NCBI GenBank assembly: GCA_902799855.1
Contig: CADCCA010000005.1
Span: 25,726 to 89,725, forward strand
Source of the DNA: an uncultured Erysipelotrichaceae bacterium
GTDB taxonomy: Bacteria; Bacillota_I; Bacilli_A; RFN20; CAG-826
Length of the DNA stretch: 64,000 nt
Direction: 5' to 3'
In this document: in pieces, positions 1 through 7,443 of the stretch
Numbering within the stretch: the first letter of the stretch is position 1
How the letters are laid out: the number at the start of each line of letters is the position of its first letter
Program-made: the position numbers and the translations under genes
Notes under the pieces: model-generated
Told to the model about the DNA's origin: nothing
Databases searched by the model: none
Seen by the model: the letters and a program-made list of their open reading frames with translations, nothing else

Positions 1-66
1 CCTATAAGCACTTTCGTTAGATGGCGACTTCCTATTGGTTACAACTCTATTTTGATATTTAGCCAT
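1..66 (-). CDS. Partial hypothetical protein (N-terminus only)
   Basis: The first 22 codons of a minus-strand gene run off the left edge, reading MAKYQNRVVTNRKSPSNESA and onward. The start is well supported by an AAGGAGG ribosome site about nine bases upstream of the ATG at 66. It lies 54 bases downstream of the TOPRIM gene on the same strand, so it could be the third gene of that operon. The visible part is basic and polar, and I do not recognise a family. Confidence 0.6.
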   Translation of the reverse strand, partial: MAKYQNRVVTNRKSPSNESAYR

Positions 67-120
67 AACACATACCTCCTTTCTTAATAATTTATAAATA
101 CATATTTTTGTTGATGATTT

Positions 121-867
121 TTAACATTCGATGATACCTAAATCTATAAAAGATACAAAAAGCATCGATAACGTGTAGTAAACATGCTTGTTAGCAAAAT
201 GGTTGTCTTGGTATTTTAAAATCTCACTATTAATGCTCTGCATATCATCAAGATTATTAAGGTCAAAAACAGTTTGGCCTATGATTTTAAGCACTTTCGC
301 CATCATTTGTTCAGCTCCATCGATTAATCGCTGTTCATCAATGTCTTTTATTTCGTGGCATTTTGAATATCTTTTCATTAACTCACTTGATGATAAACAT
401 GTTTCATCTTTGAAACACTCACAAACAAACGATTGAACACACGGATAGCTTATCAACATTAGACCATTGATATCTAAATCATTGTCCAATGAGTTTTTAA
501 AGATGGTGAATAAATGCATCAACATTTCGGAAGAATTACTTCCTTCATCTCGATCGAACACCAAATATTTGACGCACTCATCTTTTTCAAGACCAAAAGA
601 TTTAAGTCTTTTATAAACACAATCAGCATAATCAGAAGAGGATTCAATCTTACTAACAGCAGAATACTTCATAGGGACAAGAAAAACTTTTGAGTACTTA
701 TCCCTTTCATTAATCAAACAAGTAACTCCGTCTAATCTTTTATCATATGTGACTGTTGTATATTTTAATAATCTATTGAACACCCACTCTAAAATGGTGA
801 CCTCATCTACATCACCCTCTACCAAATATAAGACTTTACCAATTCTTTTATTTGGATTTAGCTTCAT
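121..867 (-). CDS. TOPRIM-like protein, RloB/AbiLii-type partner of an AAA ATPase
   Basis: The protein opens with a beta strand and an acidic loop, LYLVEGDVDE, and later has VFDRDEG. This spacing of a Glu motif and an Asp-x-Asp motif is typical of TOPRIM nucleases such as OLD, RloB and AbiLii. I place the start at the ATG of MKLNPNKR (867), because the upstream in-frame ATG at 894 lies deep inside the preceding gene; the chosen start still overlaps that gene by 20 bases, so the two are translationally coupled. The partner is a COG1106-type ATPase. By analogy with AbiL/RloAB and PARIS, the ATPase would sense infection and this protein would be the nuclease effector. Family membership is judged by eye; the TOPRIM motifs are clear, the exact system name is not. 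Confidence 0.6.
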   Translation of the reverse strand: MKLNPNKRIGKVLYLVEGDVDEVTILEWVFNRLLKYTTVTYDKRLDGVTCLINERDKYSKVFLVPMKYSAVSKIESSSDYADCVYKRLKSFGLEKDECVKYLVFDRDEGSNSSEMLMHLFTIFKNSLDNDLDINGLMLISYPCVQSFVCECFKDETCLSSSELMKRYSKCHEIKDIDEQRLIDGAEQMMAKVLKIIGQTVFDLNNLDDMQSINSEILKYQDNHFANKHVYYTLSMLFVSFIDLGIIEC

Positions 868-2005
868 ATAGAGGGATACCTCCAAAAGCACCACTTAAAT
901 ACATCTTTTCCATATTTTGAGATTCTCTCATACCATGTTGCGAGAATTTTGTGATGATAGAACCCGTATTATCAAAATCAACAGCATATACTTGATCTGG
1001 TCTAATGATGCTTGTTTTTAAGATGTTTGTAGAATGTGACACAAAAAAGACTTGGCCATTTTGACATTTTTCATAGAAATATTTAACCAATAACTCTTCT
1101 AAATCATTGTGGAAGCCACTAGAGAATTCATCAATGGCAAGCATGCCACCATTCTTTATAACCATTAAATATGCAGGTAAGAACGATAATAGTATTTGGT
1201 TACCAGCAGATTCCATATACAAAGGAATAGATGCTAGTCCTTTTCTATTAAATTGAATTCTATAGTCAACCGGGATTAGTTGCACAGCGGGGAATGGACT
1301 AGAATTCTTTCTTGATTGATAAGAAATTGTAAACGGAAAATCAAAGTGTTTTAAGAATTCATTGATATCATCTTCGCCGTGTGTTTCCAAATATTGTTCC
1401 AAAAACAATTCTTGGTTCTTTTTAGCATCAAAATAGACTAGTTTAGAAATGGCCCTAATTGGATTAAAGAAAATGGAGTTTTTCAAATACTCGAACCACT
1501 TAATTAAAACAGGCTTGCCTGTAAATTTCGTGTTGAAATAAATATTTCTTAAGAAAAGAGTATATCTATCAACTTCGTCATAATCTGTGTTTTCGGTAAT
1601 AAAAGATCTGGCAGAATTAATTTGCCTATCTAAAAGAGTATCGCCATCTTGAACAAGTTTTTCATCAGTAATACCCTTGGCACGATCAAATTCAAAAGAA
1701 TAGACAATACTATGCTTTTCAATCCTAAACGCATACTCGAACCACATTTTTTTCTCATTGTTAAATCTAGTGAACCACTCAGGAGAAACCGAAAACGGTT
1801 TGAAGAGTAAGTCTAAAAGAATTGTGATCGCATTTAATGCATTAGTCTTACCAGAGGCATTAGAACCATAAAACGCGCATCCTTTAAGAAGGCCTTCATC
1901 GGAAATATTGGTTTCGTTGAGATATTCAATTTTAGATGGTTTAAGATCAATTAAAGTCTCAGTAGTAAATGATTTAAAATTTTTGAATTTGACACTTTCT
2001 AGCAT
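848..2005 (-). CDS. AAA-family ATPase (COG1106/AAA_15-21 type), putative defence ATPase
   Basis: This is a 385-residue SMC/ABC-like ATPase. It begins with the strand LESVKFKNFKSF, has Walker A GSNASGKT at about residues 47-54, Walker B MLAIDEFSSG near residue 290 and the H-loop VSHSTN. The C-terminus, NMEKMYLSGAFGGIP, is the usual ending of this ATPase family. Such proteins are commonly encoded just before RloB-like TOPRIM proteins, which is what is seen here. An AGGAAG ribosome site precedes the ATG. The pair stands alone on the minus strand beside other accessory genes. The likely role is an abortive-infection or restriction-associated sensor; the trigger cannot be told from sequence. Confidence 0.75.
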   Translation of the reverse strand: MLESVKFKNFKSFTTETLIDLKPSKIEYLNETNISDEGLLKGCAFYGSNASGKTNALNAITILLDLLFKPFSVSPEWFTRFNNEKKMWFEYAFRIEKHSIVYSFEFDRAKGITDEKLVQDGDTLLDRQINSARSFITENTDYDEVDRYTLFLRNIYFNTKFTGKPVLIKWFEYLKNSIFFNPIRAISKLVYFDAKKNQELFLEQYLETHGEDDINEFLKHFDFPFTISYQSRKNSSPFPAVQLIPVDYRIQFNRKGLASIPLYMESAGNQILLSFLPAYLMVIKNGGMLAIDEFSSGFHNDLEELLVKYFYEKCQNGQVFFVSHSTNILKTSIIRPDQVYAVDFDNTGSIITKFSQHGMRESQNMEKMYLSGAFGGIPLYEAKSK

Positions 2006-2131
2006 AATTTTTTCACTTCCTGTTCGTATTTTAGAAAATTATTTACACATTGTCAACAAGTTGATGTAATTTTTTTACACTTTAGTATTGATTAACTCTT
2101 TCCTTTGTTCTATTGTTGAATTAAATAAAGA

Positions 2132-2146
2132 AGTGGAGACTCCACT
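2132..2146. promoter_or_regulatory. 15-bp palindrome upstream of the HNH-like gene
   Basis: AGTGGAG, a central A, then CTCCACT form a perfect dyad 28 bases before the HNH-like start codon. A TATAAA hexamer overlaps its right end. It could be an operator or a small RNA hairpin in the leader. No convincing -35 box at proper spacing was found. Confidence 0.4.
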
Positions 2147-2173
2147 ATAAAAGTCTAGTAAGGAGGGAAAGAT

Positions 2174-2578
2174 ATGATGGTTGATAAGGAACTAGCGATG
2201 AAACTCTGGCGCGATGTATATGGCGATAAGAAATATGCACAAGATTGCTTTGGCACCTGGATGTGCAGAGATGCTTATAGCAACGAGGTGGTTTCTATGA
2301 GAGACCATGAAGGTGGATCAGAATACTACGATTACAGTTGGAACGTAGATTACATTAGACCAAAAGCAAGTTACTCAAACGAGAACGATGCTGATGATTG
2401 GAATAACTTTGAACCAATGCATCGCCAAAACAATCTTCAAAAAAGCGATAATTATCCCCACTTTGAGATTAAGGGCGAGAAGTATCAAGTTGTTAGAAAC
2501 GCTAATGGCGGTTATGGCATCACCAATTCAAATGATGTGAGAATCGATTGGAAAAAGAATGGCAGATACTATTGCTAA
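2174..2578 (+). CDS. HNH-fold protein with substituted catalytic histidine
   Basis: The 134-residue protein carries most of the HNH core seen in a family of small gut-bacterial HNH proteins: an N-terminal LWRDVYGD helix, WNVDYIRPK at residues 56-64, NNFEPMHRQNN at 77-87, KSDNYPHF, and a C-terminal strand. In active HNH enzymes the first motif reads DH; here residue 60 is Tyr. The second half, with the Asn and the terminal H/N position, is kept. The protein may therefore be a non-cutting DNA-binding relative, or cleave weakly. The start is fixed by AAGGAGGG at 2159-2167; a second ATG follows directly. It stands alone between two accessory modules. Confidence 0.6.
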   Translation: MMVDKELAMKLWRDVYGDKKYAQDCFGTWMCRDAYSNEVVSMRDHEGGSEYYDYSWNVDYIRPKASYSNENDADDWNNFEPMHRQNNLQKSDNYPHFEIKGEKYQVVRNANGGYGITNSNDVRIDWKKNGRYYC

Positions 2579-2580
2579 AC

Positions 2581-2634
2581 AAAAAGCATCCAAATAATAT
2601 CAACTTCGAGGGCGATGTTAGGAGGATGCTTTTT
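2581..2634. terminator. Bidirectional intrinsic terminator
   Basis: AAAAAGCATCC (2581-2591) is the perfect complement of GGATGCTTTTT (2624-2634), with a 32-base loop. It sits between the convergent HNH-like gene and the membrane protein gene and has a T-run in both directions. Confidence 0.7.
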
Positions 2635-2679
2635 TATTATATTTTAGAATAACGGATATTGGAATAGGTACTTATAACA

Positions 2680-3390
2680 TTAGATGGATAGGCTTTGATA
2701 ATACGGATATAACGGGTTAGATGGTTCAATCACCATAGTAGCGGCTTCCCCAAATGGATTATCGTTAGTGACTTCCTTATTTTGATACACGTAGTAGTTA
2801 TTATTTTCAAAATAGAAGCCATCTAAATATGTAGCGGTATCACTGATATTACTACTAATAACATATTTACATACTTTATTAGTGGATATTACTTCTTCTG
2901 TTTTATTGAATGTTTCTAAAGCGAAATTATCACCATCAAAGATATCAGGAGTATCTTCTAATAATAAATATGATACTAAGTTATCAAATTTAGATTTATC
3001 TTCTGGGTAAGAGACATCATTCGCTGTATATAGATATACTCTACCAGTTTCACTGAGAACGGTGATAGAAAGTGAGAAGGCACCACTATCATAGTTATCA
3101 GTATAGGTGACCGCTTCTACTTCTATGATATTATCCGCTGACATACTTCCTGGCCCTAAACGATAACTATTAACAATATTCTTAAATTTATTATCTAATT
3201 TCTCTACATCATAGTTAATTGATGGATTAGATGAATCATAAGAAGATGGACCACTACATCTTTGTATACCTAAGAACAATAAAAAGATAAGGGCCACTAC
3301 TAAATCAAACAAAAAGAAGATAAGTAAAAACTTCTTAATATTTTTCTTTTTGTTGTCTTGTTGGTTATTGTTGGTGTTGTTATTATCCAT
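2680..3390 (-). CDS. Single-pass membrane protein, function unknown
   Basis: An Asn/Gln/Lys-rich cytoplasmic head of about 20 residues is followed by one hydrophobic segment (FLLIFFLFDLVVALIFLLFL) and a polar outer domain of about 190 residues. The single Cys just after the membrane segment is not in a lipobox. I choose the ATG of MDNNN at 3390 over an in-frame GTG at 3414, since neither has a good ribosome site and the Asn/Lys-rich head is a natural cytoplasmic start. The outer domain has no motif I recognise. The gene is monocistronic and ends at the shared terminator. Confidence 0.6.
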   Translation of the reverse strand: MDNNNTNNNQQDNKKKNIKKFLLIFFLFDLVVALIFLLFLGIQRCSGPSSYDSSNPSINYDVEKLDNKFKNIVNSYRLGPGSMSADNIIEVEAVTYTDNYDSGAFSLSITVLSETGRVYLYTANDVSYPEDKSKFDNLVSYLLLEDTPDIFDGDNFALETFNKTEEVISTNKVCKYVISSNISDTATYLDGFYFENNNYYVYQNKEVTNDNPFGEAATMVIEPSNPLYPYYQSLSI

Positions 3391-3520
3391 ATTATTTATC
3401 AGCGAGCACCACACTCAGCGATGTAATGCGAGCCATTTGCCTTTTGTAACTCTATTATCTATATCTTATCAAAAAATGATTAAAAATGGGAGAAAGCGGG
3501 AAAAAGTGGTCGAATGGTAC

Positions 3521-3548
3521 TTGTCAGATATCAAAGACATGTTATAAT
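3521..3548 (+). promoter_or_regulatory. Strong sigma-70/SigA promoter for the RNA upstream of the DUF3800 gene
   Basis: TTGTCA at 3521-3526 and a consensus TATAAT at 3543-3548 are separated by 16 bases. Transcription should begin near 3555 and would enter the structured region that follows. Confidence 0.75.
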
Positions 3549-3550
3549 GG

Positions 3551-3652
3551 GCATGCAGTTGGGGAACCAAGCTGTATACTCGTGTAACCGAATTAACGTT
3601 TAAGCGTCATGCAATGGCGTCGGCCACGAGGGCCACATCTGTGGCTTTTTTT
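3551..3652 (+). ncRNA. Structured RNA upstream of DUF3800 gene (DUF3800-motif-like)
   Basis: About 100 bases lie between a strong promoter and a terminator, with no open frame. Three hairpins are visible. The first is CAGTTGG/CCAAGCTG (3556-3574) closed by a GGAA tetraloop of the GNRA class with one bulged G. The second is CGTGTAA/TTAACG (3581-3598) with loop CCGAA. The third is the terminator GCCAC-ATCT-GTGGC (3632-3645) followed by seven T. A GGCC/GGCC pairing (3622-3625 with 3631-3634) would compete with the terminator. Conserved RNA motifs located next to DUF3800 genes have been described as the DUF3800 RNA motifs; this may be one of them or a new type. Whether it acts as a separate small RNA or as a leader is open. 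Confidence 0.6.
3632..3652 (+). terminator. Intrinsic terminator between the RNA and the DUF3800 gene
   Basis: A five-pair GC-rich stem, GCCAC (3632-3636) with GTGGC (3641-3645), loop ATCT, is followed by TTTTTTT. The DUF3800 start codon is only 14 bases further on, so the hairpin could also act as an attenuator for that gene. Confidence 0.75.
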
Positions 3653-3665
3653 AAACAAATAATCT

Positions 3666-4415
3666 ATGAACATTTATATTTATTCTGATGAATCTGGGGT
3701 TTTTGATAATCGCCACAACAAATACTATGTATTCGGTGGCGTTATTTGCTTTGGAAACAAAGAAAAGGAAAAATGGTCAAGATTATATTCAAATGTCGAA
3801 AAGTGCTTAAGAGAATCAAAAAAGTATCCACTCAGTTACGAATTAAAGGCGTCCAATATCACAAACGCTGAAAAAGGAAGTTTTTTCCGCTCACTAAACG
3901 GTTGCTATAAATTTGCCGTAATCATCGATGAGGAAAGATTAAACGTGAATATCTTTAATGAGAAAAAGCATAAACAAAGGTATTTAGATTTTGCTTATAA
4001 AATGGTTTTAAAAAAATGTCTTGAAACATTGATTGCTAAAAACAGAATCAACCCTTCTGCTGTTGATTATATATATGTCTATGCTGATGAACACAATACA
4101 GCCACTGATGGGATTTATGAATTGGAAGAAAACTTGCGTAACGAGTTTAAATATGGAACATTTAATTTACAATGGGACATTTTTCACGATCCAATTTTAA
4201 AAGATTTAAAAGATGTTTGTGTAAAGTATTGCAATTCTAAAAAGAATACGCTCGTTAGAGCTGCTGATATAGTTGCTAACCATTTCTTCCATCAAGCAAT
4301 AGAATCAAACGGAAACCCAAAGCAAAAGATTAATACATTTCTATATTTATTACCCCAAAGAACAGTTGTTTGCCGAGGATTAGAATTCAACTTTCCTTTA
4401 GAAGCTATCAAATAA
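3666..4415 (+). CDS. DUF3800 domain protein
   Basis: The 249-residue protein has the family's signature ends: an N-terminal strand with YSDESG (the usual Y-x-D-E-S-G motif) and a C-terminal RAADIVANHFFHQ helix, with a third acidic site in VYADEHN. These acidic positions fit the RNase H-like fold proposed for DUF3800. Biochemical function is not established; the family is frequent in phage, plasmid and defence-rich regions. There is no good ribosome site before the ATG, and the terminator of the upstream RNA is only 14 bases away, so expression may depend on read-through. It runs convergently into the next gene with a one-base gap. Confidence 0.75.
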   Translation: MNIYIYSDESGVFDNRHNKYYVFGGVICFGNKEKEKWSRLYSNVEKCLRESKKYPLSYELKASNITNAEKGSFFRSLNGCYKFAVIIDEERLNVNIFNEKKHKQRYLDFAYKMVLKKCLETLIAKNRINPSAVDYIYVYADEHNTATDGIYELEENLRNEFKYGTFNLQWDIFHDPILKDLKDVCVKYCNSKKNTLVRAADIVANHFFHQAIESNGNPKQKINTFLYLLPQRTVVCRGLEFNFPLEAIK

Positions 4416-4416
4416 A

Positions 4417-5397
4417 CTACTCAATGAACACCCTATTCTTAACGCTACTGATTAACAATGATTGGGTGTCTTTTTGATTGGTGAGATAAACAAGGTCTTT
4501 TTTAATGCTAATTAAAGAAACGTTCAACATCTCCTCCACTAGTTTTGGGCTAATGATAAAGCGTTGCTCTTTTTTCCATCTTTCAATAAAATTGTCGACA
4601 GCAAAATCGTAGAACAACATTTCTAATGGGCTTGCTTCTGTCATAAACCTTTGAAGTTGTTTTATATCCAAGCCAATTATCTCGTTGCTTATTTCTTCAA
4701 TTGTTTTATCGGAATCAATATTGTCGCACATGTATTTAAATACCTCTCTAAGAGAGTATTCGTTATTATAGTCGCTAAAATAGTTTATTGGTGCCTTCCC
4801 GTAATTAAGAAGACGAATAATTGCGTCCGTATCAATGCCAACATTAACAAAACAGGTAGCAAAGACATAGTTAACAAAGCTTTCATAAGTGTGTGACATT
4901 TTAGTAGACAACCAAATATGGTCCATTTTCCCATTAACGATGTCATAGAAAGAATCAAACGAAATTTCAGAACATGTAAAATCTACAAAAACGGCATTAA
5001 TAGAAAGTAAATATTCTTTTAAATTATTCTGATTAACACCTATTCGGCACATTTCAACAAAGGTAAATGGAGAAACGATTGTTATAAAACTAGGTGTCTG
5101 TTTTTGATTGTAGAAACGATACAAGAGATCAGATGAAACCATTCTTTTTTCGCGAGCATCAATTCTTTTAAAAGTGATTGTCTTATTATACTTATCAACT
5201 CGGCTACAATAATAGCCACAATCAAACCAAGCGCGTGCAATAGCGTGAGTCTTATCATTTGAAAAATAGGACCTGGACGAAAAAGCTCCTTCATTTAATC
5301 CACCATCGATAAGCATATTCAAATCATTCTCAGAAAGGATGATTTCTTGAGAGTTGCTTTTTAATAAATACTGTTTTAGTTTTTCAAATTTGAACAT
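4417..5397 (-). CDS. Unknown protein with DUF7662-like N-terminal domain
   Basis: A 326-residue protein. The first 78 residues read like the small DUF7662 domain (YLLKSN, LSENDLNMLI, the ARAWFDCGYYCSRVD segment, ITFKR), often found at the start of accessory proteins. The remaining 250 residues are mixed alpha/beta, with no catalytic motif I can name; the last 60 residues resemble a winged helix (ISPKLVEEMLNVSLISIKKDLVYL). TAAGGTG upstream of the ATG is a modest ribosome site. It stands alone among defence-type genes. A role as a DNA-binding regulator or a defence protein is possible but unproven. Confidence 0.55.
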   Translation of the reverse strand: MFKFEKLKQYLLKSNSQEIILSENDLNMLIDGGLNEGAFSSRSYFSNDKTHAIARAWFDCGYYCSRVDKYNKTITFKRIDAREKRMVSSDLLYRFYNQKQTPSFITIVSPFTFVEMCRIGVNQNNLKEYLLSINAVFVDFTCSEISFDSFYDIVNGKMDHIWLSTKMSHTYESFVNYVFATCFVNVGIDTDAIIRLLNYGKAPINYFSDYNNEYSLREVFKYMCDNIDSDKTIEEISNEIIGLDIKQLQRFMTEASPLEMLFYDFAVDNFIERWKKEQRFIISPKLVEEMLNVSLISIKKDLVYLTNQKDTQSLLISSVKNRVFIE

Positions 5398-5483
5398 ATT
5401 GCACCTTATGCACCTTTAATATACCTATTTTATCATTTTGTTTCTAATAATCAACAAAAAATAGTGAATTATTCTATTAATAA

Positions 5484-5618
5484 TTTAACTGAGCCATTTA
5501 ACTGAGCCTATTTAAGTAGCAAAAAAGGAGGGACTTCTCCCTCCTATTCAAACGGCCCCACTTAAGTTAACAGTTTTGGTCATCGACCCCACAAAACCCC
5601 AACTTATTTAACTGAGCC
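5484..5618. repeat. Three exact copies of a 12-mer
   Basis: TTTAACTGAGCC occurs at 5484-5495, 5497-5508 and 5607-5618 in the gap downstream of the AAA-TOPRIM gene. The first two are separated by a single base. This may be the scar of a mobile element or a regulatory iteron-like cluster. Confidence 0.6.
5521..5545 (-). terminator. Terminator ending the capsule/TIR transcript
   Basis: AGGAGGGA (5526-5533) pairs with TCCCTCCT (5538-5545), an eight-pair stem with a four-base loop. On the minus strand it is followed by six T. It lies about 100 bases after the AAA-TOPRIM stop codon and is the first strong terminator after the whole capsule gene run. Confidence 0.75.
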
Positions 5619-5649
5619 ATTATTTTCTATTTTGGTTAAATAAAAGCAA

Positions 5650-7440
5650 TTAAACTAATTCGCTAAAATGATTGTTTTTAATACTCGAAATAGTTTTATT
5701 TCCTTCTCCTGATGATAGATAATCAAAAATAATTGTTATAAAATCTTTATCACCAGTTATTCTTAATATACTTTGTATATCATTTAAAATGTTTTTGCAA
5801 TCTAAGTGTTTTAAATATAGATTGTATTCGTCTGTAGAAACTATATTGTTATAGATATTTTCATAACTTGTCGCAAGAGTGTCAATCTGGTCTTCGCTCA
5901 ATCTTTCTGATTCGTACATCCTCTTGAAATCGCTCAAATTATTTAAACATTTTATTTTGCCACGATAGTCGAATTTATCCCTTAATTCAAACGCAACATG
6001 TCTAACAATCCACACATCTTTAGAAGAAAGAAATTTGTTTTTAATGGTGGCTTTCACATTCTCTTCTTCTGATTGGGCTTGATTTCCAAAAAGTGATGCA
6101 AGAACAGGCTCGATAATCTCTTTACAAACGATCATATTTTCTATCTCAAAAAACGGAATTGGATAAACATGAATGTTAGACAAACTGGCTAAATAAGAGT
6201 CGTTTTTGTAATCTCGGTCTATAATTCCAAAAACTTTTTCTTGAGGCTTGAGTTTTGAATAAGCTTTGACATTATTAATAACTTTATCGCAACCGCCAGA
6301 TGGAATGATTTTATAATCAGGGAAAATCAATTTAAAAAAGCGATAATCGTGTTTAGTTTTATTTTCCGATTCGCAAAACAGAATTGGTTTTCTTGTTCCT
6401 AAAAGCTCGACAATTAATTCTTTTGGTAAATCACTATCATTTAATGATATTTCTTCGTAATCCCATTTGTTTCCGTCAAAACTCTTAATCCAATATTCTT
6501 TTGAACTGTACCTTGATGTTGCGAAGGTATTATCATGAGTGAGATAAACAAAAATAGAATTTGGTCTCTCTTGTTCTAAAAAATCCCATAATTCAGAAAC
6601 AATAGATGGATTCAAATTGTTTTCTGGCTCGTCAACAAAATAATAGGCTTTTTCTTTATTTAACAAGACAGACATCATAAAGAAAAGGACTGATTTTTCG
6701 CCACTGCTTAATCGTTTAATGTCATATTTTTGATTGTTTGATCCGTTTGTTGGTTTGGCGCACAAGTCGCGTTCAAAAAACAATTCCCTTGTTTTAATTA
6801 AATCGTTCCATTTATCAATTATCTTTTTTGCATTACCATCACTGTTATTATTCAATTCGTAAAAACGCTCATCTTTAAGAAGGTCTATATATTGAGTAAA
6901 TAGTTTGGATGATTCATAAACAGATCCATCAATTGCCTGACGATATGAGCTGCTAATATCCTCAATAAGTTTCTCGTGTTGTCGAGGATTTCTCATGTTG
7001 CCATCATACGCAAGCATCCTATCTGCAGGAAAAAACAATATATCGTTGCTATTTAATTTTGATTGAAGGTGCTTAACCAAGGTTGTTTTACCGCTTCCAT
7101 TTGACCCAACAAAAACCACATTTTTCTTTTCTTCTCTTAAAAAGCTTAAATACTTCAACGATTCAAGCGAAGCTAAATAGTCGCTAAGCTCTTTTTTGGC
7201 TTCTTCTATATCCATAGATCCGCCAAAACTATAATGGAGACTATTGTTCCGGCCTAAACTAATTGGATATTTTTCAAGAGTACCAGCAACTACGCTTCGA
7301 TAATTAGCGGTACTACCAGATAATTCGCTTTCAAGATGAGTAAATGTCAAAACAATCCTTTGAAGAATATCGCTTAATTGAGGATACGCTTCTTTTGTCG
7401 CTTCTATACTATTTAGTATTGATGTTAGTTTATCTTCCAT
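5650..7440 (-). CDS. AAA ATPase fused to DUF4435-like TOPRIM domain (PARIS AriAB-like)
   Basis: One 596-residue chain carries both parts. The ATPase has Walker A GSNGSGKT (112-119), the ABC-type signature SSGEK (245-249), Walker B YYFVDEPE (266-273) and H-loop YLTHDN (299-304). A TOPRIM-like domain follows: ILFCESE (353-359), GGCDKVI, GIIDRD (405-410) and FFEIENMI, the pattern of DUF4435. AriA-AriB fusions of this layout are known for PARIS anti-phage systems, in which the ATPase senses a phage trigger and releases a TOPRIM nuclease. Three bases separate it from the upstream TIR gene, so the two are one unit. A TIR partner is not part of described PARIS to my knowledge. Function is inferred from domains only. 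Confidence 0.7.
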   Translation of the reverse strand: MEDKLTSILNSIEATKEAYPQLSDILQRIVLTFTHLESELSGSTANYRSVVAGTLEKYPISLGRNNSLHYSFGGSMDIEEAKKELSDYLASLESLKYLSFLREEKKNVVFVGSNGSGKTTLVKHLQSKLNSNDILFFPADRMLAYDGNMRNPRQHEKLIEDISSSYRQAIDGSVYESSKLFTQYIDLLKDERFYELNNNSDGNAKKIIDKWNDLIKTRELFFERDLCAKPTNGSNNQKYDIKRLSSGEKSVLFFMMSVLLNKEKAYYFVDEPENNLNPSIVSELWDFLEQERPNSIFVYLTHDNTFATSRYSSKEYWIKSFDGNKWDYEEISLNDSDLPKELIVELLGTRKPILFCESENKTKHDYRFFKLIFPDYKIIPSGGCDKVINNVKAYSKLKPQEKVFGIIDRDYKNDSYLASLSNIHVYPIPFFEIENMIVCKEIIEPVLASLFGNQAQSEEENVKATIKNKFLSSKDVWIVRHVAFELRDKFDYRGKIKCLNNLSDFKRMYESERLSEDQIDTLATSYENIYNNIVSTDEYNLYLKHLDCKNILNDIQSILRITGDKDFITIIFDYLSSGEGNKTISSIKNNHFSELV

Positions 7441-7443
7441 AAA

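Noticed and set aside
188..436. 82-codon plus-strand frame inside the TOPRIM gene, and similar overlapping frames throughout
   Set aside because: They lie opposite or within well-supported genes and show no ribosome sites or domains.
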